A stretch of DNA of 53,071 nt from an uncultured Bacteroidota bacterium (GTDB lineage: Bacteria; Bacteroidota; Bacteroidia; Flavobacteriales; Flavobacteriaceae), in NCBI GenBank assembly GCA_902594745.1, contig CACJNF010000007.1, positions 1 through 53,071 of the forward strand, given 5' to 3'. Positions 39,053 to 48,700 of the stretch are shown in pieces. The notes below the pieces were generated by a model. It ran no database searches. It was given only the letters and a program-made list of their open reading frames with translations, and was not told the origin of the DNA. Position numbers and translations under genes: made by a program. Position 1 is the first letter of the stretch; each line of letters begins with the position of its first letter.

Positions 39053-40228
39053 TCAATATAATAAATATTTCTTTCTAATTTTTTTAAACTTTTCAAGACC
39101 TTCTTTCCACGAATCTCTTATTTCTGATTCACTCAAGCCTTCAATGATTTGTTTCTTTAGATTTGAAGTTCCTGATAATTTATCAAAGTCACTTCTAAAA
39201 AAATTATTTTTATCATTTATTTGTGTAAATGATTTTATAAGCCATTTAAGTTCAATCATATTTGAAGTTTTATAATTTCTAAGATCTTCACCATAAGACA
39301 TGATTCCTTTTAATTTTGGATATTGGCTTCCAAAATTAGGTTGAGGTGTAAAGCTAAAGTCACCTGTGAAATCAGGGTGTCCGTATATTTGAAATTGAAT
39401 TGTAGTTCCTCTACCTACACTAACCTCTGTTTTTTCTAGAAAAGCTAAACTTGGATACAAATAAATTGATTGAATATTTGGTAGGTTAGGTGAGGGTCTA
39501 ATTGGAGGTTCATATTTTAACTTATGATTATAGTTTTTGAGTTTGATAACCTCAAGATCAACTTTTAAATTATTTTCAAGCCAACCTTCTCCATTTATCA
39601 TTAAGCCATATTCTCCTATTGTCATTCCATATACTATAGGTACAGGATGAAGCCCAATAAAACTTGAGTTCTTTAGATCTAAAACAGGACCATCTATATA
39701 AAATGAGTTAGGATTAGCTCTGTCCATAATTATAAACTTTTTATTTTTTCTGGCAGCTGACTGCATCGCATAGTGAAGTGTAGACAAATATGTATAGAAT
39801 CTTACACCAACATCTTGGATATCAAAAATTATGATATCAATATCTTCAATATCTTCGTCTTTCAATCTTCTATTTCCACCATAAAGAGAAATTATCTCAA
39901 TGTTATTATAGAAATCGTTTTCAAATTTTTCTCCGTCATCTTTATCTCCTAAGAAACCATGTTCTGGACTAAAGATTTTACTAATTGATAGGCCTTTAGC
40001 AATTAAAGTATCTATAATATGAGTACTTCCTTTTGAGGTTTTTATTACGCTAGTGTTATTAGCGATTATAGCAATTTTTTTATCATTTAGTTTATTAAAA
40101 TAGTAGTCAACTCTTTCAGCACCCTGAATTATTTCTTGTGAAAAAACAGAATTGCTTAACTGAAAAAATAGAATAAATAAAAGTGTATTTTTGAACAAAA
40201 GATTTAATTTGAATCTACCTTTTTTCAT
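39053..40228 (-). CDS. Exo-beta-N-acetylmuramidase NamZ-like (DUF1343) protein
   Basis: The 391-residue protein has an N-terminal signal peptide ending near QLSNSVFSQ (about residue 31) and a DUF1343 domain: KIAIIANNTSVI, FSPEHGFLGDKDDGE with Glu89 and His90, DIQDVGVRFYTYLSTLHYAM, MDRANPNSFYIDGPVLD and RGTTIQFQIYGHPDF. Family members such as YbbC/NamZ remove MurNAc from peptidoglycan fragments, so a periplasmic role in wall recycling is likely. The start is the ATG at 40228, whose 5' end overlaps the divergent permease gene; a TTG at codon 11 would also leave a good signal peptide. Confidence 0.9.
   Translation of the reverse strand: MKKGRFKLNLLFKNTLLFILFFQLSNSVFSQEIIQGAERVDYYFNKLNDKKIAIIANNTSVIKTSKGSTHIIDTLIAKGLSISKIFSPEHGFLGDKDDGEKFENDFYNNIEIISLYGGNRRLKDEDIEDIDIIIFDIQDVGVRFYTYLSTLHYAMQSAARKNKKFIIMDRANPNSFYIDGPVLDLKNSSFIGLHPVPIVYGMTIGEYGLMINGEGWLENNLKVDLEVIKLKNYNHKLKYEPPIRPSPNLPNIQSIYLYPSLAFLEKTEVSVGRGTTIQFQIYGHPDFTGDFSFTPQPNFGSQYPKLKGIMSYGEDLRNYKTSNMIELKWLIKSFTQINDKNNFFRSDFDKLSGTSNLKKQIIEGLSESEIRDSWKEGLEKFKKIRKKYLLY
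40186..40193 (+). promoter_or_regulatory. Putative -7 promoter motif for the permease gene
   Basis: TATTTTTG matches TAnnTTTG exactly. It lies inside the divergent NamZ-like coding region (codons 12-15), 15 bases before the TTG at 40209, and would make an upstream TTG at 40191 untranscribed. Confidence 0.45.
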
Positions 40229-41441
40229 TTACAGGAAATTAAAAACTAATACTGATAAAAGTAATATTTCATCTCGTATTATAAAAATTGCAATTTTTTC
40301 TGTTTTTGTTGGAATATTTGTATCATTAAGTGCAGTTTCAATTGGAAAGGGTCTCCAAGTCTCAATTAAAGAAAAATTATTTAATATCAGTTCTGATATA
40401 TCAATATCTAGTTATGAAAATAATAATAGAGGAATTGCATCAGAAATAATTCAAGAATCAGAAGATATAATAGGTAAAATAAAAACATTATATCCTGACA
40501 TTAGTATAAATTCTATTCTTGAAAAGCCATCAATAGTTACAATTGATAATTCTATAGAAACAGTTATATTCAGAGGCGTTAAAGACGAATTAAATTTTAA
40601 AAAATTTGATCAATTTATTTTAGAAAAATTAAATGATTCTCCAAATAGTTTAAACGATATCATAATATCTAAATCATTACTTGAAAAGCTTAATATTAGT
40701 ATTGGAGATAATATTACACTCTATTTTCAAACTTTTGATAATCAAAAAATACCGAATATAAGATATTATAGAGTTTATGGTGTTTATGAAACTGATTTTC
40801 CCGATTTTGATTCGAGCTATATAATTGGAAGCATAGAATCTCTTCAAAATTTATACAAATTAAATTCTAATGATGTAGGAGCAATTGAGCTAATAATTGT
40901 AGATAAAGAAAGTGTTGTGGATATTAAAAATAAGTTATCTGCCCAGGATTTGTTTTTAAATAATAACCTATCTATAGTTACTGTTCAAGATAAGTACAAT
41001 AATATATTTAATTGGATATCAATATTTGATTTTAATATTTTGATAGTTATAATACTTATGATAATTGTGGCAATTATAAGTATTATCATCTCTATGCTTA
41101 CACTAATCTTTGAGAGAATAAAAATGATTGGTATTATGAGCTCTATGGGTGCTGATAATAAATTATTAGGAAAAGTCTTTGTTTATCAGGGTATTGACAT
41201 TCTTCTTAAAGGAATTATTCCTGGTAATATTCTATTTATAATTGTTTCGTTTATACAGAATAATTATAATATATTAAGACTAAATCCTAATGATTACTAT
41301 GTAGACTCAATACCTTTTATTGTAGATCCTTTATATATAATTTCTCTTAACTTAATCTTTGCTGCTATTGGAATAATCATTCTATTTGTAACTTTTTCAT
41401 CAATTACTAGATTTGTTCCAACAATTAATATAAACACCTAA
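40209..41441 (+). CDS. FtsX/LolE-type ABC transporter permease
   Basis: The protein of 410 residues has one N-terminal membrane segment (about 23-45, IIKIAIFSVFVGIFVSLSAV), an extracytoplasmic domain of about 220 residues, and three C-terminal segments with IISMLTLIFERIKMIGIMSSMGADNKLLGKVFVYQGI, the FtsX-domain pattern. This is the LolC/LolE layout, used for lipoprotein release. No ATPase partner is adjacent. No ATG is available at the N-terminus: TTG codons at 40191 and 40209 are in frame. I choose 40209, because the product begins NLPFFIYRKL like relatives and the -7 motif covers 40191. cysteine synthase follows after one base. Confidence 0.85.
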   Translation: MNLPFFIYRKLKTNTDKSNISSRIIKIAIFSVFVGIFVSLSAVSIGKGLQVSIKEKLFNISSDISISSYENNNRGIASEIIQESEDIIGKIKTLYPDISINSILEKPSIVTIDNSIETVIFRGVKDELNFKKFDQFILEKLNDSPNSLNDIIISKSLLEKLNISIGDNITLYFQTFDNQKIPNIRYYRVYGVYETDFPDFDSSYIIGSIESLQNLYKLNSNDVGAIELIIVDKESVVDIKNKLSAQDLFLNNNLSIVTVQDKYNNIFNWISIFDFNILIVIILMIIVAIISIIISMLTLIFERIKMIGIMSSMGADNKLLGKVFVYQGIDILLKGIIPGNILFIIVSFIQNNYNILRLNPNDYYVDSIPFIVDPLYIISLNLIFAAIGIIILFVTFSSITRFVPTININT

Positions 41442-41442
41442 A

Positions 41443-42420
41443 ATGAAGTATTACAAAAATATTCTGGAAACTATTGGCGATACACCTTTAATTAAGCTAA
41501 ATAAAATTTCTAATTTGATTGAATCAAGTGTATTTGTCAAAGTTGAAAGTTTTAATCCTGGTAATTCAGTCAAAGACAGAATGGCTGTAAAAATGATTGA
41601 GGATGCTGAAAAAGATGGAAGATTAAAGCCAGGTGGAACAATAGTTGAAGGTACTTCTGGTAATACTGGTATGGGATTAGCGCTTGCAGCTATAGTTAAA
41701 GGTTATAAATTAATATGTGTATCAAATGATAAACAATCTAAAGAAAAGTTTGATGTTCTAAGAGCTATGGGCGCTGAAGTAGTTGTTTGTCCAACAGATG
41801 TTGAGGCTGATGATCCAAGGTCTTATTATTCAGTCTCCAAAAGAATTTCAGAAGAAACAAAGAACTCATGGTATGTAAATCAGTATGACAATCCATCAAA
41901 TACTATAGCTCATTACGAATCAACTGGTCCTGAAATATGGAAACAGACTAATGGAAAGATTGATCACTTTGTTGTAGGTGTAGGTACAGGTGGAACAATT
42001 TCTGGTGTTGGAAAATATTTAAAAGAAATGAAACCTAGTGTTAAAATATGGGGTATTGATACTTATGGATCTGTATTTAAGAAATATCATGAAACAGGAA
42101 TTTTTGATGAGAAAGAAATTTACCCATATTCTACAGAGGGTATTGGGGAAGATATTTTACCTAAAAATGTTGATTTTGAGGTAATAGATCATTTTGAAAA
42201 AGTAACTGATAAAGATGCTGCTTTATATACAAGAAAGTTAGCTAAAGAAGAAGGTATCTTTGCAGGTAATTCTTGTGGTGCAGCAATAGCTGGAATGATT
42301 CAACTAAAATCTAATTTTAAAAAAGGACAGGTCGTTGTTGTGCTCCTTCATGATTCTGGCAGCAGATATATAGGAAAGATTTATAATGATGAATGGATGA
42401 AAGACAAAGGGTTTATTTAA
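41443..42420 (+). CDS. cysM: Cysteine synthase (PLP-dependent, CysM/CysK type)
   Basis: The 325-residue fold type II PLP enzyme makes cysteine from O-acetylserine and sulfide, or from a related donor. Lys44 in NPGNSVKDRMAVKM is the PLP lysine; GTSGNTGMGLALAAIVKGY binds substrate; VGTGGTISGVGKYLKEM is the phosphate loop. There is no C-terminal CBS domain, which argues against a full cystathionine beta-synthase. The cysM name is tentative, since CysK, CysM and CBS-like forms are hard to separate by eye. Its cysteine could serve BshC. Confidence 0.88.
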   Translation: MKYYKNILETIGDTPLIKLNKISNLIESSVFVKVESFNPGNSVKDRMAVKMIEDAEKDGRLKPGGTIVEGTSGNTGMGLALAAIVKGYKLICVSNDKQSKEKFDVLRAMGAEVVVCPTDVEADDPRSYYSVSKRISEETKNSWYVNQYDNPSNTIAHYESTGPEIWKQTNGKIDHFVVGVGTGGTISGVGKYLKEMKPSVKIWGIDTYGSVFKKYHETGIFDEKEIYPYSTEGIGEDILPKNVDFEVIDHFEKVTDKDAALYTRKLAKEEGIFAGNSCGAAIAGMIQLKSNFKKGQVVVVLLHDSGSRYIGKIYNDEWMKDKGFI

Positions 42421-42423
42421 TTG

Positions 42424-43758
42424 TTATCTGAATGTAGATCCTGGGAAAACAACCAAGCTTTCATATCCCTCTGAATTTATAGATGATACTCCAAATATAA
42501 AATTATCAATCACAATTCCATCAAGAATATAATTATCAACTAGTCCAATAGTTTTACTATACTCCCATGTTGAGGAGGTTGTCTCTCTCCAATAAATTTT
42601 ATAACCAGTTATAGATGAATCATCTGGCTGCTCCCATCTAAATCTTACACTTGGCTCAACTATACCACCAATTTTTAAATTTTTTGGGGGTTTTGGTGAT
42701 GAAGCTATACTTGCCAATGAAATTGCGTTTACAGAAGTTAATTTTGCTGCATAATCAAAATTTACTCCCGATAAAACATCCCCATAGTCTATTCCGTTTT
42801 CATTTCTTATATCATTATGCTGTCTTATGTAATTTTCGTGAGCTTCCATAATTCTAATACCTGCAAATCCTTCATCATTAAAAGGTCTATGATGCCCACC
42901 TCTACCAAATCTATCTAATCTATATATCATAATTGGGTTAAGTTCTGGCATATATTTTTTTACTGTCTTATGAACATATCTTGCAAGCTGCCTTGAAAGG
43001 CCATCATTCTCACCACCTTGTGTTCTCATATTTAATCCATTTGCATACTTAGGATTGAAAGAAAATGGTTCAGAAAAAATTCTAAAGCTTCTATTATCAA
43101 TAACTCCATCAACTCCTTCAATATTACCAATCATATCATTATTAAGTACGCCTATAATCTCCCAGCCTTTCTTTTTAGCATATGAAGCTAAACTTTTACC
43201 TCCAAGAAGTCCTTGTTCTTCCCCGCTAAGTCCAACATATATAATGCTATTATCAAATTTATATTTTGATAAAACTCTTGCTGCCTCTATAGTACCTGCC
43301 ATTCCACTAGCATTATCATTAGCTCCAGGTGAGTCATCAATATAGTTTGTTGGATCAGATACCCTTGAGTCTATATCTCCACTCATGATTATATATCTAT
43401 TTGGATTTTTTTTTCCTCTTTGAATAGCTACTACATTATATACCCATGTTGGAAATATAACTCTTTCACTATCCTCACTAGTTACATAGCTTTTTTCGTA
43501 AAAAACTTCTAAGCATTGGTTACATTCATTAGAAATTTTTTCAAATTCTTTTTTGATCCATCTTCTTGCAGCCCCTATTCCTCTTGTCTTTGAAATAGTA
43601 TCGCTTAGTGTATGTCTAGTTCCAAATGAAACTAAATTTGTTATATCACTTTCTATTCTTTCAGCTGATACATCCTCAATTATTTTATACATTTTTGAAT
43701 CTTGAGGATATATAAATGTTATGGATAAAAAAAGAATTAAAAATGGTATCCTTCTCAT
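42424..43758 (-). CDS. Secreted M28 family metallopeptidase with a C-terminal fibronectin-like domain
   Basis: The 444-residue protein has a signal peptide (about 1-19, ending TFIYPQ), an M28 zinc peptidase domain with SPGANDNASG (Asp148), SGEEQGLLGG (Glu180/181), NNDMIGN (Asp208) and GGHHRPFNDEG (His289/290), and a C-terminal fibronectin type III-like module from about 355 (PKPPKNLKIGG, YKIYWRE). At the position of the first zinc His there is Asp128 in MSGDIDSR. The ATG at 43758 overlaps the stop of the acyl-CoA dehydrogenase by one base (TAATG); a TTG three codons earlier is possible. It likely degrades peptides outside the inner membrane. Confidence 0.9.
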   Translation of the reverse strand: MRRIPFLILFLSITFIYPQDSKMYKIIEDVSAERIESDITNLVSFGTRHTLSDTISKTRGIGAARRWIKKEFEKISNECNQCLEVFYEKSYVTSEDSERVIFPTWVYNVVAIQRGKKNPNRYIIMSGDIDSRVSDPTNYIDDSPGANDNASGMAGTIEAARVLSKYKFDNSIIYVGLSGEEQGLLGGKSLASYAKKKGWEIIGVLNNDMIGNIEGVDGVIDNRSFRIFSEPFSFNPKYANGLNMRTQGGENDGLSRQLARYVHKTVKKYMPELNPIMIYRLDRFGRGGHHRPFNDEGFAGIRIMEAHENYIRQHNDIRNENGIDYGDVLSGVNFDYAAKLTSVNAISLASIASSPKPPKNLKIGGIVEPSVRFRWEQPDDSSITGYKIYWRETTSSTWEYSKTIGLVDNYILDGIVIDNFIFGVSSINSEGYESLVVFPGSTFR

Positions 43759-45548
43759 TAAAAGCAATATTTATTTTCAGCAATTATTTTATCTGCAACG
43801 TGAGTCTTTAGCTCAAATATATTTGGGTTTTTTGTATAGCTAAGCTTCTTTAATATAGAAGAGTAAATATTTTCTTGATTATCATCATCTATAACGCTAT
43901 TTATAATATCACTGGATTTTTTTTCAATGATTTTAGCAGCTTCATAAATATATAATTTTGACATACTTATTTGATATTCTTGATCAATGGTAGATGTTCT
44001 TTTAATATTCTTTACTGTTCTTTTTAAAGTTGACTCAGAGATGTAAGTCTCAATAGCTAAATCAGAAAGACTTAAAAGTACCTGCTGATTCTTATCAATC
44101 TCAGGACCAAATTTTTCAAAAGATTTTCCTAATAATAGTAAGAAAACCTTTTTCATATTTTCAACTAATGTTATTTCATCATTTAGTTCTTCTGAATTCT
44201 CAATAGTTTCGTGAGACTTATTCTCAATTATATCTTGATAAGCAGACATAATATCAAGTTCTCCTTTCATAGCCTTCTTTAGAATCATTCCTATGCTTAG
44301 CATTCTGTTAATTTCATTTGTTCCTTCATAAATTCTTCCAATTCTTGCATCTCTCCAGGCACTTTCAATAGGTGCTTCCGCTGAGAAACCCATTCCTCCA
44401 AATATTTGAACCCCTTCATCAGCACATATCTGCATATCCTCAGAAATTGCGACTTTAAGTATGGAACATTCAACAGCGAATTCTTCTACACCTTTAAGTT
44501 CAGATTCTTGTTTAGTTAAACCACTGGCTTCATATTCATCTATCTTAGATTGAACATCACTAGCTGCACGATAACATGCTGACTCTCCAGCGTAACAAGA
44601 TGTTGCCATGGATGCAAGTTTCTCTTTTATAGCCCCAAAGCTAGAGATGGGTTGTTTAAACTGTACCCTATTATTTGCATATTCAGTAGATATACTTATC
44701 GATCTTCTTTGTCCATCTAAATTACCTGCACCTAATTTAATTCTACCTACATTAAGAGCATTCATGGCAATTTTAAATCCACCATTTCTTTCACCAAGTA
44801 AATTTTCAACAGGAACAATTGTATCTGTAAAGAATACTTGTCTAGTTGATGATGAGTGAATACCAAGTTTCTTTTCTTCTTCACCAAGTTTAATGCCATT
44901 ATTAGCCTCATTAGGAACAATAAACGCAGTGATATTTTTATCATCTTCAATTCTTGCAAAAACTATAAACAAATTTGCAAACCCTGCATTAGATATCCAC
45001 ATTTTTTGACCATTGATTTTATAATGTTTACCATCATCACTTAATTCTGCTTTTGTTTTTCCAGAGTTTGCATCAGAACCTGCTGTAGGCTCAGTTAAAC
45101 AATATGATCCAAACCATTCTCCAGATGCCAACTTTGGTAAATATTTTTGCTTTTGATCTTCGTTACCAAATAAGTAGATTGGAAGAATTGCTATTCCTGT
45201 ATGAGCGCCATAAGCAGTTGCTACAGATCCAGATACTCCAGAGACGTAGTCAACAGCAAGCATAGTTGAGACAAAGTCCATTCCCATACCGCCATACTTT
45301 TCTTCAAGAGAAACACCGAGTAAACCGAGTTCTCCAATCTTCTTCATTGCTTGAACAGTTAAATCATAATTTTTTTCTTCATATTTCATTTTATCTGGCC
45401 ATATTTCTCTGTCCATAAAGTCAATTATGGTCTCTTTCATCATTAATTGTTCTTCTGAAAAGTCTTCAGGAGTAAAAATTTCATCGGATAATGATTCCTT
45501 TAAAATAAATTCTCCTCCTTTAAGCTTTGTTTTACTTTTTGTGGGCAT
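43758..45548 (-). CDS. Acyl-CoA dehydrogenase
   Basis: The 596-residue flavoprotein is the long, VLCAD-like type with an extra C-terminal helical domain. The N-terminal domain has LGLLGVSLEEKYGGMGMDF; the FAD/acyl-CoA region has YCLTEPTAGSDANSGKT (about 147-163) and KMWISNAGFANLFIVFARI; and RIYEGTNEINRMLSIGMILK (near 400) is the usual glutamate-bearing motif. It oxidises acyl-CoA in fatty-acid beta-oxidation. It lies upstream of the M28 gene with an overlapping stop and start, and behind a 157-base AT-rich gap with an inverted repeat. Confidence 0.95.
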   Translation of the reverse strand: MPTKSKTKLKGGEFILKESLSDEIFTPEDFSEEQLMMKETIIDFMDREIWPDKMKYEEKNYDLTVQAMKKIGELGLLGVSLEEKYGGMGMDFVSTMLAVDYVSGVSGSVATAYGAHTGIAILPIYLFGNEDQKQKYLPKLASGEWFGSYCLTEPTAGSDANSGKTKAELSDDGKHYKINGQKMWISNAGFANLFIVFARIEDDKNITAFIVPNEANNGIKLGEEEKKLGIHSSSTRQVFFTDTIVPVENLLGERNGGFKIAMNALNVGRIKLGAGNLDGQRRSISISTEYANNRVQFKQPISSFGAIKEKLASMATSCYAGESACYRAASDVQSKIDEYEASGLTKQESELKGVEEFAVECSILKVAISEDMQICADEGVQIFGGMGFSAEAPIESAWRDARIGRIYEGTNEINRMLSIGMILKKAMKGELDIMSAYQDIIENKSHETIENSEELNDEITLVENMKKVFLLLLGKSFEKFGPEIDKNQQVLLSLSDLAIETYISESTLKRTVKNIKRTSTIDQEYQISMSKLYIYEAAKIIEKKSSDIINSVIDDDNQENIYSSILKKLSYTKNPNIFELKTHVADKIIAENKYCF

Positions 45549-45609
45549 ATTTTTTTAATTTTTTTAAAATTCGTTTTTTTAATTTTTTGACATATCAAAA
45601 TAACTAAAT

Positions 45610-45655
45610 ATTTACAATACTCAGATTATTATATTAATTTTAAAATATTGTAAAT
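45610..45655. promoter_or_regulatory. Inverted repeat upstream of the acyl-CoA dehydrogenase
   Basis: ATTTACAATA (45610-45619) and TATTGTAAAT (45646-45655) are perfect reverse complements separated by 26 bases. They lie in the 157-base gap between purL and the acyl-CoA dehydrogenase. It may be a regulator site; very AT-rich sequence makes a chance match possible. Confidence 0.35.
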
Positions 45656-45705
45656 CAGTTATATATAATTAAATAATAACTATTTCTAATTAAAAAAAAA
45701 TAATT

Positions 45706-48700
45706 TTAAGTATTTGAGAGCCACTGATAACTATTATCAAATACTTTAATCCATGGAGAGAACTTATCATTTCTATTTTCAGGATAATAAGCCCAGTTAT
45801 GAGGATAAATTGACCTTTCTAGATGCGGCATCATTACAAGATGTCTTCCATCATCTGAAACTAACATTGCTGTATTGAAATCGGAGCCATTAGGATTTCC
45901 TGGATATGAATCGTAAAGAAATTTTCCAGCTATGGAATATTTATCTTCCGAGTATGGAAAATTAAACTTTCCTTCACCATGTGCTGACCATACGCCTAGT
46001 TTACTGCCCTCCATCCCTCTCAACATAATTGAAGATGAATCTTTAATTTCAACGGTGGAAAATATGCATTCAAATTTTCCTGAGTCATTATGTAACATTT
46101 TAGGTTTATTAGAGTGGTTTTTGTTGATTAATCCAAGTTCAATAAATAATTGGCAGCCATTGCATACCCCAAGGGATAGAGTGTCATCTCTATCAAAGAA
46201 ATTTTCTAGTGCTTTTTTAGCAATAGAGTTAAAAATAAATGAGCCAGCCCATCCCTTTGCAGATCCAAGAACATCTGAATTTGAAAATCCTCCAACTGCA
46301 ACCAAAAGTTGAATATCTTCTAAGCTCTCTCTACCAGATATTATATCTGTCATGTGTATGTCTTTCACATTGAAACCTGCAGCACTCATCATAAATGCCA
46401 TTTCCCTCTCAGAATTACTCCCTTTTTCTCTTAATACAGCAGCATTAATTTTATTTCTATTACTTGTGAGTAATGAGCCACTAAAATTTTTTGGAAATGA
46501 GAACTTAAGAGGCTGTTTTTTATAATTATTAAACCTTTCACTGGATTTGTTTTTTAGTGTCTGTTTTTTGTCAAAGTCCTTAGAAGTAGAATACCATATG
46601 TCTCTATATGTATTTATGTCAAAAGAGAATTCATCCTTATAGTTTAATATGTTTAATTTACCCTCTAGGTTTACATTACCAATTTTAAAACAATTTACAC
46701 CTATACCAAGGAAAATTTTAGTTAAGTCAAATTCTGATTGAATTAAAACTCCTGGATTTTCAGAAAACAGTAATCTTATTGAATCTTTACAATTCACTTC
46801 ATTAAGATTAATATTCATACCAACATTATCACTTGTAAAACACATCTCAAGTAATGAAGTAATTAATCCACCAGATGATATATCATGTCCTGATATAATT
46901 TTATCATCAATTATTAAATCTTGTATTAAATTAAATGAACTTTTAAACTTCTCAGAATCTTTAATAGTAGGGGATTCAGATCCAATTCTATTAAGTGTTT
47001 GACCAAAAGATGATCCCCCTAACTTATAGTCATCTGATGAAAGATTTATATAAAAAATATCACCCTTATGTTTACTAAGAACGGGTTTAATAACTTTTCT
47101 AATATCAATACAATGAGCAGATGCAGATACAATTACGGTACCAGGAGATTTTACTTTTTGCCCATCATATTTTTGAACCATTGATAGTGAATCTTTTCCA
47201 GTTGGAATATTTATCCCTAATGATATTGCAAAATCTGAACATGCTTCTACAGCATCATATAATCTTGAATCCTCACCTTTATTTCCGCATGGCCACATCC
47301 AGTTTGCAGATAGAGAAACTGAATTAATTCTATCTTTAAGAGGAGCCCATACAATATTTGTTAAAGATTCAGCAATAGAATTTATACTTCCAATTTTTGC
47401 ATCGATTAAACCAGAAACTGGAGAATGTCCGATTGATGATGCAATTCCATCATAACCTGTATAGTCCAATGCAACAACTCCACAATTAGCAAGAGGAAGT
47501 TGAATCTCTCCAACTGTTTGTTGTTGAGCAATTCTTCCAGTTACACATCTATCAACTTTATTTGTAAGCCAATCTTTGCATGCAACAGCCTCTATTCTTA
47601 AAACATCTTCCAGGTACTCATTAAATAGTTTGCTATCATATTCAATTTCCATGTAATTTGATTCTATTGATGAATCAGTCATAATTTTTTTTGGTGCATC
47701 ACCAAAAAGACTATCTAAATCAAGATCAATAGTCTCAATATCCTTTAATCTATCTTTTACTCTAAATTTTTTATCAGCTGTAATTTTTCCAACCTTAAAT
47801 ATTGGAGCTCTTTCTCTATCAGCAATTTTTTTTACCAATTCATAATCTTTATCTTTAATTATTATACCTATCCTCTCTTGAGATTCGTTACCAATTATTT
47901 CTTTATATGATAGAGAGGGGTCTCCAACAGGAAGTGAATCTAGATATATTTCACCTCCAATATCCTCAACTAACTCTGAAAAACAATTAAGATGTCCACC
48001 TGCTCCATGGTCATGTATAGATATTATAGGATTTTCATCCATCTCAAACAAAGATCTAATTGTATTTGTAACTCTTTTCTGCATTTCTGGATTAGATCTT
48101 TGAACAGCATTTAATTCTATAGCATCATTATAACTACCAGTATCTGTTGATGAAACAGAGGCGCCACCCATACCTATTCTGTAATTATCACCTCCAAGAA
48201 GTACTATGATATCCCCTTTTTCAGGAGTTCTTTTCATTGCCTGACTCGATTCCCCAAACCCAACACCACCAGCTAACATTATGACTTTATCAAAAGATTG
48301 CAAATTATTGTTTTCGTTATGCTCAAATGTAAATAAAGAACCAACTATAAGTGGTTGACCAAAACAATTACCAAAGTCAGAAGCACCATTAGATGCTTTT
48401 ACTAAAATATCTACTGGTGTTTGATACTTCCATATTCTTTCTGAAATATTTTTTTCCCATGGTTTATTATCATTTAACCTCGAATATGGAGTCATGTATA
48501 CAGCTGATCCAATTAATGGTATGGAACCAGTTCCACCAGAAGCACGATCTCTAATTTCTCCACCTGAACCTGTAGCAGCTCCATTGTATGGTTCAACTGT
48601 TGTTGGAAAGTTATGTGTTTCTGCTTTTAGTGAGATTATACTATCTATTTCTTTATTAATATAGAAACTACTTTTATCAGGGAATTGAGGTTGAAATTGA

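Noticed and set aside
45932-46312. A 126-residue open frame antisense to purL
   Set aside because: The purL amidotransferase domain is intact on the other strand, so this is a shadow.
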